Positions 1-7,203 of a stretch of DNA of 13,002 bases are shown one piece after another (within the stretch, counting starts at the first letter, position 1; every line of letters begins with the position of its first letter). The position numbers and the translations under genes were made by a program. The notes beneath the pieces were generated by a model. The model did no database searches. It saw only the letters and a program-made list of their open reading frames with translations, and had not been told where the DNA came from. The stretch lies in the NCBI GenBank assembly GCA_028293725.1, contig JAQGOE010000085.1:1-13002 (forward strand), written 5' to 3'. This DNA is from Gammaproteobacteria bacterium. Its GTDB lineage: Bacteria > Pseudomonadota > Gammaproteobacteria > Steroidobacterales > Steroidobacteraceae.

Positions 1-766
1 TTCACCTTCTTCGAGAGCGCCCCGCGCATGATGAGCCACATGATGACTTCCGAGCCTTCGAACCCACCGCGCTCCGCGAATTCCGCGATGGTAATTTTCG
101 TCAGCGCCTCGGGATCCTTCTCCAGCAGGTCGAGAAATTCCATGTCCCAGGGCGTGTTGTTGAACCCCGCCCGCTCGCCATGCACCTGGTGGGACAGTCC
201 GCCGGTCCCAACAATGGCGACCTTCAGATCTTCCGGATAACTTTCGATCGCCTTGCGCAGTGACTTGCCGAGATGGAAGCAACGACGCGCGGACGGAATC
301 GGAAATTCGAGCACGCCCACCTGCAGCGGCACGATGGCGCCCGGCCAGGTCGGCTCATGTGGCCACAACAGCGACAGCGGCGAGAAACAGCCGTGATCCA
401 GTCCCTTGCCCTGGAAATAAGACATATCGAACTCGTCCGCGACGAGGCCATTCGCCACGTGCCGCGCGAGCCCGGGGTGCCCCTTGATCGGAGGCAACTT
501 ACGCGCGCCACCGCCCTCGTCAGCGACCCAGTATTTATCGCCGACGCCGAGCGCGAAGTGGGAGTAGTGATCGAAAAAGAACGACGTGATGTGATCGTTG
601 AAAATGAAGAACAGCACGTCCGGCTTCTTTTCCGCCAGCCAGCGCTGCACCGGCTCGTAGCCCGCGAAAATCGGCGCCCAGACCGCGTCCTTCTGTTTGT
701 TGGTATCGAGCGCGAACCCGATAGTCGGCGTGTGAGAGGAAGCGATACCGCCTACGATTGTGGCCA
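1..766 (-). CDS. ligB: Protocatechuate 4,5-dioxygenase beta (LigB-like) extradiol ring-cleavage dioxygenase, 3' end outside window
   Basis: Probable cytoplasmic non-haem Fe(II) dioxygenase that opens a catechol-type ring next to the hydroxyls, as in protocatechuate or gallate meta-cleavage. Translation from ATG 766 gives 255 residues before the window edge. LigB is about 300 residues, so the C-terminus is missing. The residues I would assign from remembered LigB are present: iron ligands H12 (ASSHTP), H59 (FNDH) and E240 (EGSEV), and catalytic H193 (GGLSH). Other LigB-like stretches are GHPGLARHVA, DEFDM, LDHGC near 124 and VIMWLIMRGA near 241-250. A GGCGGAG Shine-Dalgarno lies about 8 nt upstream of the ATG. 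It sits 107 nt downstream of the ABC permease gene. No alpha-subunit gene (LigA) precedes it, so the alpha part may be fused at the unseen C-terminus, as in gallate dioxygenases, or encoded downstream. The family call is firm; the substrate is not. Confidence 0.9.
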
Positions 767-873
767 TCAACGAGCTCCGCCGCCAAAGCGGCTCCAAAGG
801 GTCCGGTCAGGATAAAGCCGCCCAGGGGAGAGTCCAGCGTTTTACCCGGCACCGTCCATTTCCGCCGCCCCGC

Positions 874-2058
874 TCAACCTCTGATCGCCGCCGCAACTGA
901 CAATCGGGCGGCGCGGGCGGCCGGTAACAGGCCGCCCAATAACCCGATGACGCATGCGCTGAAAATCCCGAACCCGATGAGCCTGTAACTCACATTCAAG
1001 GTGTAAGTCACCGGTGAGGGGCTCGTGCCAGTAAGGGTACTGACCGAGTTACCGTTGAAGAACACCCAGGCGATCGTCGCACCGATCAACGCCCCCAACA
1101 GCGCGAGAAGCAAAGCCTCGACGAGCACGGATACCACGACCGCAGCGCCGTCGTATCCGATCGCGCGCAGTGTCGCGATCTCAGTAGTGCGCGCGCTCAC
1201 CGCGGAGTACATCGTGTTGATCGCCGCAAACACCGCGCCGAGACCCATGATCACGCCAATGGTGGAGGCAATGATCTTCAGCAACCTTGCCATCGGGCGC
1301 GAAGCCTCACTGAAGTAATCGGGCTCACGCTTCACCTCGACTGACAGAGCAGGATTTGTAGTCAACGCGGCTTTGAAGGCATCGAAGCTCTCCGGCGAGT
1401 CGAGCATTAGCGTCACACTCGTGAAAACATTGCGCTGGAAAGCCGACAACAGGGTTTCAACGTCCGTCAGCAGCTCCGATTCATGCGAGTCGCCGCCGCT
1501 TTCAAAGGCGCCCACGACGGTCCAGTCTCCTTGCAGAAGCGCAACGCGCTTGCCGACTTCCAGCCCGGCAATCCGCCTCTGCAGCGATCGTCCAACCACC
1601 ATCTCGTGCAAGGCCGGCTTGAACATCCTGCCCTCCACGAGGTGAATTTCCGGCCGCAGAGCCAAGGCCTGACCTCCTACTCCGCGCAACGTCGCGAATG
1701 TGTCCAGTCCCGTGCGTGGGTCCGTGAGACGGACGAACGCGAGGTTCTCGGCCGAGAGAATCGGCTTACCGACCTGGTCCTTTTTAATCCCGGGAGTGTT
1801 GAGAAGCGCTACGGCAGCTTCCCGAGGCAGGCTGCTCGCCCCCTCGCTGTCGGACCCCCGATTCAAGACAATGGCACGGTCGGCGCGGCCCGTTTTGCCC
1901 GCAGTCGCCGTAAAGCTCGTGACCATGGAAAACACACTGATCAGCACGGCCACCACACCCGCTATGCCGATAACAACGACGAGTGAAGCCCCTAACCGCC
2001 TGGGTATGCCCGCCACGCTCATCGCGGTCACCGCAACGATCTGTCTCAAGGAATACAC
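874..2058 (-). CDS. ABC transporter permease, FtsX/MacB type (second permease)
   Basis: Inner-membrane permease of the FtsX/MacB_PCD superfamily, probably paired with the permease at 2069-3205 and driven by the ATPase at 3202-3897. Numbered from the TTG at 2064, there is an N-terminal membrane segment at about 27-50, a large periplasmic domain at about 55-255, and three C-terminal membrane segments at about 262-285, 308-335 and 362-382. The cytoplasmic coupling motif ARTTEIATLRAIGY (291-304) is the hallmark FtsX stretch that contacts the ATPase. The open frame starts at TTG 2064, but the GAGG Shine-Dalgarno overlapping the previous stop codon is only 2 nt from it. It is 8 nt from the in-frame GTG at 2058, so I chose GTG (394 residues). 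The gene follows the first permease by about 10 nt. The substrate cannot be read from the sequence. Lipoproteins, lipids, peptides or small molecules are all possible for this superfamily. Confidence 0.9.
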   Translation of the reverse strand: MYSLRQIVAVTAMSVAGIPRRLGASLVVVIGIAGVVAVLISVFSMVTSFTATAGKTGRADRAIVLNRGSDSEGASSLPREAAVALLNTPGIKKDQVGKPILSAENLAFVRLTDPRTGLDTFATLRGVGGQALALRPEIHLVEGRMFKPALHEMVVGRSLQRRIAGLEVGKRVALLQGDWTVVGAFESGGDSHESELLTDVETLLSAFQRNVFTSVTLMLDSPESFDAFKAALTTNPALSVEVKREPDYFSEASRPMARLLKIIASTIGVIMGLGAVFAAINTMYSAVSARTTEIATLRAIGYDGAAVVVSVLVEALLLALLGALIGATIAWVFFNGNSVSTLTGTSPSPVTYTLNVSYRLIGFGIFSACVIGLLGGLLPAARAARLSVAAAIRG

Positions 2059-2068
2059 GCTCAATACC

Positions 2069-3205
2069 TCATCTGACAGACAGTGCGTCGACGATGCTCA
2101 ACCGCATCGCACGCCAGGCCGGGATGGACGCGCTCAGAAAGGCAACCACGACGGCGAACAACCCACCCAGCGCAAACACTATCGGGGGCAATAGAGCCGT
2201 GCCCAGAATGTTCTTGGCCAGGGGGAAAGCACCTGCCGCCAGGCCGAGACCGGCAAACGCGGCAACGAGGCACAGTAGGAGTCCCTCCGCTAGTACGAGT
2301 AGCAACACGCTGCCCGCGGTGAAGCCAATTGTCTGCAGCACCGCGAGCTCCGAGGTTCGTTCACGCACCGACTCCATCATGGTGTTGCCCGTCAGCGCTA
2401 GCAGCGCGAAAAACACGGCAGCCATGATGGCCCGGGTGAAGAAATTCATATCGCCGATACTGGCAATCGCCGCCTGCGCCGATTCCTGTTCGGACTGCGT
2501 CCGTGTTTGTACGGCGGAGTTGACGAAGAGATGATCGATCTGCTGAGCCACCCGGGTGGTGTGCCGCGCATCGTCGATGCGCAGCAGGAAGCGGTTGACG
2601 GTGCCCTTCCCCGTCGCCCGGCCCTCGTCGTAGTACTCGAAATTCGCCAGCATCAGCGGGTTGTCGCTCGAGGACGTCGGGTTGCTCATGATGCCGACAA
2701 TGTCGAAGGCCCAGTCCGTGGAGCCCTTCACGGTCGCCATCGCCGTATGCAGCGAGATCTTGTCGCCGACCTTCCAGCCATACTTGTGAGCGAGCCAGTC
2801 GCTGATAATGGCGCCGGTGCGGATGCGCGCAATGGCTGCCAGCTGCTCCCGCCGAACGTTGTACTCGGGGCGGATTGCCAGCCAAACCGCCGGATGCGTC
2901 GCCACGACGAAGACGCCGTTCTTGGGATCCTGGTAAGAGCCGCCGAGGAACGCAACCTGCGTAATCAGCTTGATCCCCGGAACCGCCTCGATCTGTCCCC
3001 GGTATGCTAAGGGCAGAGGCTGCGGGAAACGCGGATCGACAAACAGGCGGTCGAGCTTCTGCTGACCCAGGATCCGGGAGAACGCCGAGTCCACACCCTG
3101 CAACAGACCGAACAGCAGAAAGGCGATCATGATGCAGACCAGGGTAAACACCGTGCGGACCGGCTTCCTCCACAGTCCGGCCCAGATCAACACGAGGTAT
3201 TTCAT
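2069..3205 (-). CDS. ABC transporter permease, FtsX/MacB type (first permease)
   Basis: A 378-residue inner-membrane permease of the MacB/LolCE/FtsX superfamily. The architecture is one N-terminal membrane segment (about 17-37), a periplasmic MacB-type core (about 40-250) and three C-terminal segments (about 256-275, 297-325 and 340-362). The coupling motif RERTSELAVLQTIGF lies at 281-295. Its ATG overlaps the TGA of the ATPase gene by 4 nt (ATGA), which implies translational coupling and a fixed ATPase-permease partnership. It ends just before the second permease, so the assembled exporter probably contains two different permeases, as in LolCE. Sequence similarity between the two permeases is limited to the fold and coupling motif, so they are not a recent duplication. 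No HlyD/MacA-type adaptor is encoded next to it. Confidence 0.9.
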   Translation of the reverse strand: MKYLVLIWAGLWRKPVRTVFTLVCIMIAFLLFGLLQGVDSAFSRILGQQKLDRLFVDPRFPQPLPLAYRGQIEAVPGIKLITQVAFLGGSYQDPKNGVFVVATHPAVWLAIRPEYNVRREQLAAIARIRTGAIISDWLAHKYGWKVGDKISLHTAMATVKGSTDWAFDIVGIMSNPTSSSDNPLMLANFEYYDEGRATGKGTVNRFLLRIDDARHTTRVAQQIDHLFVNSAVQTRTQSEQESAQAAIASIGDMNFFTRAIMAAVFFALLALTGNTMMESVRERTSELAVLQTIGFTAGSVLLLVLAEGLLLCLVAAFAGLGLAAGAFPLAKNILGTALLPPIVFALGGLFAVVVAFLSASIPAWRAMRLSIVDALSVR

Positions 3206-3897
3206 GCCGCGCTTCTGACTTCGGCGGCGTTCAGGATTCCCTTATCGACATACAGCCGGCGCGAGGCATGATCGGCCGCCCGCGGATCGTGTGTCACCAT
3301 CACCACGGTCTTGCCGTGTTCGCGGTTCAACAGCTGTAACAGCTTCAGAATCTCTTCCGCGCTGTCACGATCGAGGTCGCCCGTGGGCTCGTCGCAAACG
3401 AGGAGAGTCGGATCCGCGACAATGGCACGAGCAATCGCCACTCGTTGTTGCTGACCCCCGGAAAGCTCCGCCGGCTTGTGCTTCGCCCGGTCCGAAAGCC
3501 CCACGAGCTCCAATGCGGCGGCGACACGCGCTTTGCGCTCCACTCGCGGGAGCTTGGTGAGAAACAGGGGGACTTCGACATTGCGCTCGGCGCTCAGCAC
3601 GGGCAACAAGTTGTAGAATTGAAAGACAAATCCAACGTGCCGCGCGCGCCATCTCGCGAGTTGCCTGCCCGCGAGGCCATCGATGCGCTGTCCGGCCACG
3701 CTCACTTCCCCTTCATCGGGTTTGTCGAGGCCCGCAATCAGATTTAGAAGCGTCGTCTTCCCGGAGCCCGAAGGTCCCATGAGCGCGAGAAACTCGCCAG
3801 CCTCGGCTTCGAGGTCTACCCCATGCAGCACCTCCACGCGCTGCCTGCCGCGCGTATAGCGCTTGACTACGTTCTTTAACGAGACGATAGCCGGCAT
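3202..3897 (-). CDS. ABC transporter ATP-binding protein, LolD/MacB family
   Basis: A 231-residue ATPase that powers the two FtsX-type permeases encoded downstream. All catalytic elements are visible: Walker A GPSGSGKTT (41-49), Q-loop Q93 in FQFYNLLP, signature LSGGQQQR (145-152), Walker B LLVCDEP with E170, D-loop GDLD (173-176) and the switch histidine H203 in VTHDP. The FQFYNLLPVLSAERNV stretch is typical of the LolD/MacB/FtsE branch rather than of importers. ATG 3897 has a GGCGGAG-type Shine-Dalgarno about 7 nt upstream. The gene is the first of the transporter set and lies 90 nt beyond the stop of the SnoaL-like lipoprotein gene, so it could share that transcript. The family is certain. 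Whether the system exports, extracts lipoproteins or acts mechanically is unknown. Confidence 0.95.
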   Translation of the reverse strand: MPAIVSLKNVVKRYTRGRQRVEVLHGVDLEAEAGEFLALMGPSGSGKTTLLNLIAGLDKPDEGEVSVAGQRIDGLAGRQLARWRARHVGFVFQFYNLLPVLSAERNVEVPLFLTKLPRVERKARVAAALELVGLSDRAKHKPAELSGGQQQRVAIARAIVADPTLLVCDEPTGDLDRDSAEEILKLLQLLNREHGKTVVMVTHDPRAADHASRRLYVDKGILNAAEVRSAA

Positions 3898-3921
3898 CGA
3901 ATTCTCCGCCCAATCTACGCC

Positions 3922-3950
3922 ATTCTATTAACGGGTCCGGTGCCCAAAAA
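3922..3950 (-). promoter_or_regulatory. Possible weak promoter before the ABC transporter genes
   Basis: On the minus strand a TAGAAT -10-like hexamer (3922-3927) sits 17 nt from a poor -35-like TTTTTG (3945-3950), 25 nt before the ATPase start. The -10 matches well but the -35 is weak. It is listed because it decides whether the transporter has its own promoter or depends on the lipoprotein transcript. A short CCC/GGG hairpin with a T5 loop overlaps the -35, and I do not call it a terminator. Confidence 0.25.
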
Positions 3951-3987
3951 GGGTTGAACTGTCATGTGATCTCCCAGGCGCGCGCTT

Positions 3988-6048
3988 TCACGGCTTGCCG
4001 GTGACCGGATTATCGTAATGATACGCAGGCAAAAACGGTCGCGGATACATCTCGAACTGCATCGAAGGTGGCCGGTCAGGGGGATTGTTGGCGCTGATCC
4101 CCGGCGCCGCACGCGGCACCGATTCCTTCCAGCCTATATCGTAGGGTGTGAAGTACGTGTTGATGACATGGTCCGACTTGATCCGCCACGCTCCATCCAC
4201 CTTCACGAACTGGTTCTCATACACACCGCCCATCCACATACCGGTCTTACCAAACTCACCCATCATGCTGAACGCACGTGAGCGCATCCGGGCGGTCTGC
4301 CGATCCGGCGCAACGTCGATGACGGGCTGATACTGCATATGGTTGTGCAGAACTCCCGCATCCAGGCCCTGCTGCCCATACAGGTTGAGATTTCGACGCA
4401 CACTGGCCTTGCCGGCATAGACGCCGCGTAGTGCAATTTCGATCGTGCCGTCTGAGGCGAAGAGGTCGGTTAACGCGTCCCACTCGAATGTCGCCAGGTA
4501 GTAGCCATACATGGCGTGCACATTCTCGATTTGCGCCTCATCCTCCAGCAGGCCGACGCGGTGATCGAGCTCGGCGAGCGATTCGGGCGTCACCTCGGCA
4601 CGATCTGTTGATGCGCCCGCGACGAAGTGCGTCGGGGCTCGCCCGTGGAAGTGAGCCGCAGTGACCGGATTCTGATAATCGAACGGCGCGACGCGTGGAC
4701 TGGAGGACGTCGCCGCGCGATCGGGGGGCAGAGAGGGCTCGAAACTCGAATGATCGTGGAGGCTCTTGCCCCACCCATCCTCGTAGGGCGTGTACATCGA
4801 CGGATACAGCCGCAGCCTTTGAATTTTCCAAACGCCGCCCTGGTTCACATAGTCGTTCTCGTAAACTCCCGTGCCCCATTCGGCAAATTTCTTCCACTCC
4901 GCGAGCTGCGCGAACCAGTGCCAGCGCGCCTTGGCGGTCTTGCCTTGGCCGTCGACTTGCACGACGGGCTGAAGTTGCATGTTGTCGAACAGCCGGCCCT
5001 CCTGGGGGCCTTCGGGGCCGATGGCGCGCAGGTACGCGAGCACATGGGCCTTGCCGACGTAAGCCCCCCGCCCCGCGACCTCCAGCTGCGCATCGTCCGC
5101 GAACAGGTCCGCGGCCTCGGTCCACATCCCCTTGTCGATGTAGTAGCCGTAGATGCGCTGCAGGTTCTCAATGAGATGCTGATCCTCCAACAGACGGACC
5201 TGCTGGTCCAACGCGACCATTCGGCTCAGAAGTGCCTGAGGCGTCGAGTCTTTCGGATCATGGCCGTCAGCGACCGCGCCAGCCACAACACCCACCGGGC
5301 CGGGCGCTTTGTCCTTGAAGTGAAACGGCGGCACGAATGTGGCGGGCCAGGTCTCGTACGTTACCGTGGGAGGTGAATCCGGCGGCAGCCGACCGGAAAC
5401 GTACTTGCCGCCGTTCACATCCTTCTGCTTGGTCCAGCCGCCACCGCTGTAGGGAACCATGAGCGTTTGATACCAGTGAAGGGTACTGATCTTCCAAACA
5501 CCGTTTTCCTTCACGTATTCGTTCTCATACGGCCCCTCGCCCCAGAAGGCGCTACTCCCCAGCTGACCGGTGAGAATGACGGAGCGCCACGTCCCCTTCG
5601 CAGTCCGTCCGTCCGGGGCCAGATCGATCACGGGCATCAACTGAAAGTTCTCGCTCACCTGGCCGGGCGAGAGCCCCGTCCTGCCGCCTGCCAGCGCATA
5701 GAAATACTGCCGTACGCGCGCTTTTCCGCGGTATACCCCGTCGAGGCCAAACTCAACGGTTCCGTTCTCGGCGAAAAGGTCCGTAACCTGGTCCCACATG
5801 CCCGCGTCGACGTAGTAACCGTAGGCGCGCTGCAAGCGTTTGATGTCATTGATGTCCTGGAGGGCGGTGCGACGCTGCTCGAGCAAAGCGATCTTGCGCT
5901 CCAGGTTCAGACGATAGTCCGGAGCCGCAGAATGCTGGCTCGCGCCGCTACAGCCCGCGAGCCCGATCGCGAGTCCGGCCACGGTGGCAGCCGCCCGCCA
6001 GAACAGGTGTCCTGTGCTGGGCACTCCCCGGATCTTTTTTAAGCTCAT
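3988..6048 (-). CDS. Lipoprotein with three tandem SnoaL/NTF2-like domains
   Basis: A 686-residue exported protein. The N-terminus has basic residues, a hydrophobic stretch (17-32) and a lipobox ending LAGC with Cys33. Ser at +2 favours the outer membrane under the E. coli Lol rule. The mature part holds three SnoaL-like units of about 190-215 residues. Each has a leading helix (LLEQ/LLED), a YGYY motif (76-79, 300-303, 514-517), W-x(4-5)-DLFA, a G-V/A-Y-x-GKA strand, a Q-x(2)-PV strand, YEN-x-(Y/F)V plus WKI/WRI, and TPY or VPY. YGYY-to-YGYY pitch is 224 and 214 residues. SnoaL-like folds include dehydratases, cyclases and non-enzymatic binders, so the reaction is unknown. In units 1 and 2 the Asp after YGYY is kept (D81, D305); in unit 3 it is A519. 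Unit 3 instead has H568 and H570 before its QPV strand, where units 1 and 2 have no His. ATG 6048 follows an AGGATGG-like Shine-Dalgarno. Confidence 0.88.
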   Translation of the reverse strand: MSLKKIRGVPSTGHLFWRAAATVAGLAIGLAGCSGASQHSAAPDYRLNLERKIALLEQRRTALQDINDIKRLQRAYGYYVDAGMWDQVTDLFAENGTVEFGLDGVYRGKARVRQYFYALAGGRTGLSPGQVSENFQLMPVIDLAPDGRTAKGTWRSVILTGQLGSSAFWGEGPYENEYVKENGVWKISTLHWYQTLMVPYSGGGWTKQKDVNGGKYVSGRLPPDSPPTVTYETWPATFVPPFHFKDKAPGPVGVVAGAVADGHDPKDSTPQALLSRMVALDQQVRLLEDQHLIENLQRIYGYYIDKGMWTEAADLFADDAQLEVAGRGAYVGKAHVLAYLRAIGPEGPQEGRLFDNMQLQPVVQVDGQGKTAKARWHWFAQLAEWKKFAEWGTGVYENDYVNQGGVWKIQRLRLYPSMYTPYEDGWGKSLHDHSSFEPSLPPDRAATSSSPRVAPFDYQNPVTAAHFHGRAPTHFVAGASTDRAEVTPESLAELDHRVGLLEDEAQIENVHAMYGYYLATFEWDALTDLFASDGTIEIALRGVYAGKASVRRNLNLYGQQGLDAGVLHNHMQYQPVIDVAPDRQTARMRSRAFSMMGEFGKTGMWMGGVYENQFVKVDGAWRIKSDHVINTYFTPYDIGWKESVPRAAPGISANNPPDRPPSMQFEMYPRPFLPAYHYDNPVTGKP

Positions 6049-6113
6049 TTCACCATCCTATCGATGCCATACACCGTCAGCGGATCGCGCGCGTCGCGCA
6101 CCGCTTTCTTCAT
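6045..6113 (-). CDS. Possible 22-codon leader ORF overlapping the lipoprotein start
   Basis: On the minus strand a 22-codon frame from ATG 6113 (MKKAVRDARD...) ends in a TGA that overlaps the lipoprotein ATG in an ATGA arrangement, as in translational coupling. It has no well-spaced Shine-Dalgarno: the AGG directly abuts its ATG. The same frame stays open upstream to 6248, so it could also be the tail of a degraded gene or simply chance. No known family is recognised. Confidence 0.2.
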   Translation of the reverse strand: MKKAVRDARDPLTVYGIDRMVK

Positions 6114-6119
6114 CCTATC
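6048..6119 (-). repeat. Imperfect 15-bp direct repeat, pitch 57 bp
   Basis: The plus-strand words at 6048-6062 and 6105-6119 (TTTCACCATCCTATC and TTTCTTCATCCTATC) match at 13 of 15 bases. Read on the minus strand, both contain GATAGGATG. One carries the ATG of the 22-codon frame and the other the Shine-Dalgarno of the lipoprotein gene. This may be a small duplication of a translation-start region or chance. Confidence 0.35.
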
Positions 6120-6462
6120 AGGGTGACGGGGAGATTCTGCCTCTTCGGAAGGCTGGCGCCTGTATGGACCTACCTCGGCATCCACGGCACGGATAGCTGC
6201 CAGCGCGACGGCCGACTCTTCTCGGTGATCCGAATGCCTCACCCGCACGCCGCATCAGACGGTCAACACCGACGTCAAAGTCAACGTAGCGATCTGCACT
6301 CGCAATGTTTGATCGTGGAGCGTATTTCTGTTGAAACACCCAATCAATCGACCTCGCACGCCGACTCCAACGCGGTTAATCTAACCACCTCCGCGCAGTC
6401 CGCCTTCCGACCGGACCAACACCGCCGGCGGCCGAACGCGTTCCACAACAAAGGTCACTCAC
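6049..6462. other. Divergent intergenic region between lipoprotein and Uma2 genes
   Basis: About 414 bp with no convincing gene. The frames that stay open on either strand (such as 6118-6339 minus) encode Arg/Pro-rich peptides with no family resemblance. The region must carry the upstream signals for both flanking genes. I see a cluster of three GTCAA(C/A) words at 6262-6284, read as TTGAC on the minus strand, but no well-spaced -10 to go with them. There is also a short inverted repeat GGTTA-atc-TAACC (6374-6386) about 80 bp before the Uma2 start, which could be an operator half-site pair. Nothing resembles a structured RNA or a terminator. Confidence 0.5.
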
Positions 6463-7203
6463 ATGGCGATGAATTCCCTGGACGACATCAAAGCCGCGAT
6501 TCAACAGTTGGCCGCACAAGAGCGGCAGAGCCTGCGGTCATGGTTGGTCGCAAATTTCTCCTACGACACCGACGTGCTCGGTGATCGCGTCGCGGAACCC
6601 GCGTTGGCCTACGGCGCCTCGGCGGAGCGTCAACGGCTCTCAGTCGACGAGTATTTGGAGTTCGAAGAAAACAGCGTGGAACGCCACGAATACATTGATG
6701 GCGCCGTCTACGCGATGTCCGGCGTCAGCGAGTCCCACGAGTTGATCGCTGGAAATCTGTTCGCCGCTATTCATGGGCATGTGCGTGGTGGCCCGTGCAA
6801 GCCTTACAAGTCCGACTTCAAATTGCGGCTGCGAATCGACCAAAGGGATCTCTTCTATTACCCGGATGTCATGGTGGCCTGCGGCCGCGAAGGCGTTGCC
6901 AGCCACTATCTGCATTATCCGAAGTTGATCGTGGAAGTGTCATCGCCCTCCACCGAGTCCATCGATCGCCGGGAGAAACTCCTCAGCTACAAGCAGATTG
7001 CAACCGTGGAGGAATACGCGCTGGCCTCCCAGGACACCGCGCAGATCACCATTTACCGCCGCGCACAGAACTGGGCGCCACGAGTGCACACGGGATCCGA
7101 CAGTACCGCCACATTTCAGTCTATCGGACTGTCGCTGGCGCTGCGGCAGATCTACGAGGGCTTCGAGACAATCAGCCCAGCTGATCAATCAAAATCAGCC
7201 TGA
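6463..7203 (+). CDS. Uma2-family (DUF820) putative PD-(D/E)XK endonuclease with N-terminal helical extension
   Basis: A 246-residue soluble protein. Residues from about 58 on form the Uma2/DUF820 domain: LSVDEYLEFEENS, RHEYIDGAVYAMSG (74-87, including E76), a conserved SHELIAGNLF helix (91-100), FYYPDVMV with D135, LIVEVSSPST with E158-x-V as the second acidic part of the nuclease core, and REKLLSYKQI (170-179). These are the residues expected of the PD-(D/E)XK fold, so an intact active site is plausible. The biological role of most Uma2 proteins is unknown. The first ~50 residues (IKAAIQQLAAQERQSLRSWL) are an extra charged helical segment resembling the helices of small antitoxin-type proteins. 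ATG 6463 is preferred over ATG 6469 because AAAGG lies 8 nt upstream. The gene stands alone, divergent from the lipoprotein, and overlaps the convergent MFS gene by 19 bp. Confidence 0.85.
   Translation: MAMNSLDDIKAAIQQLAAQERQSLRSWLVANFSYDTDVLGDRVAEPALAYGASAERQRLSVDEYLEFEENSVERHEYIDGAVYAMSGVSESHELIAGNLFAAIHGHVRGGPCKPYKSDFKLRLRIDQRDLFYYPDVMVACGREGVASHYLHYPKLIVEVSSPSTESIDRREKLLSYKQIATVEEYALASQDTAQITIYRRAQNWAPRVHTGSDSTATFQSIGLSLALRQIYEGFETISPADQSKSA

Noticed and set aside
273..815. 180-codon plus-strand open frame opposite the dioxygenase gene
   Set aside because: The product is Arg-rich with no recognisable family. The minus strand encodes a clear LigB-like protein with all catalytic residues.
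767..852. Possible upstream start at 852 on the minus strand (MPGKTLDSPLGG...)
   Set aside because: That frame is shifted relative to the dioxygenase frame and runs on as an antisense-like shadow. The LigB-like protein starts well at ATG 766 with a good Shine-Dalgarno.
2361..3173. 270-codon minus-strand frame inside the first permease gene
   Set aside because: It is an alternative frame of a GC-rich gene. Its product lacks hydrophobic segments or known motifs, while the overlapping permease frame has the FtsX signature.
3930..3955. Stem CCC-TTTTT-GGG between the lipoprotein and ABC genes as a terminator
   Set aside because: The stem is only three base pairs and no T-run follows it on the minus strand.
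4627..5376. 249-codon plus-strand frame opposite the SnoaL-like lipoprotein gene
   Set aside because: No family resemblance. It follows from codon bias in the opposite strand, which carries repeated SnoaL-like motifs.
6257..6290. Three GTCAA(C/A) words as a CRISPR-like or iteron array
   Set aside because: The words are six bases long, irregularly spaced and few. There is no repeat-spacer structure and no origin or replication gene nearby.
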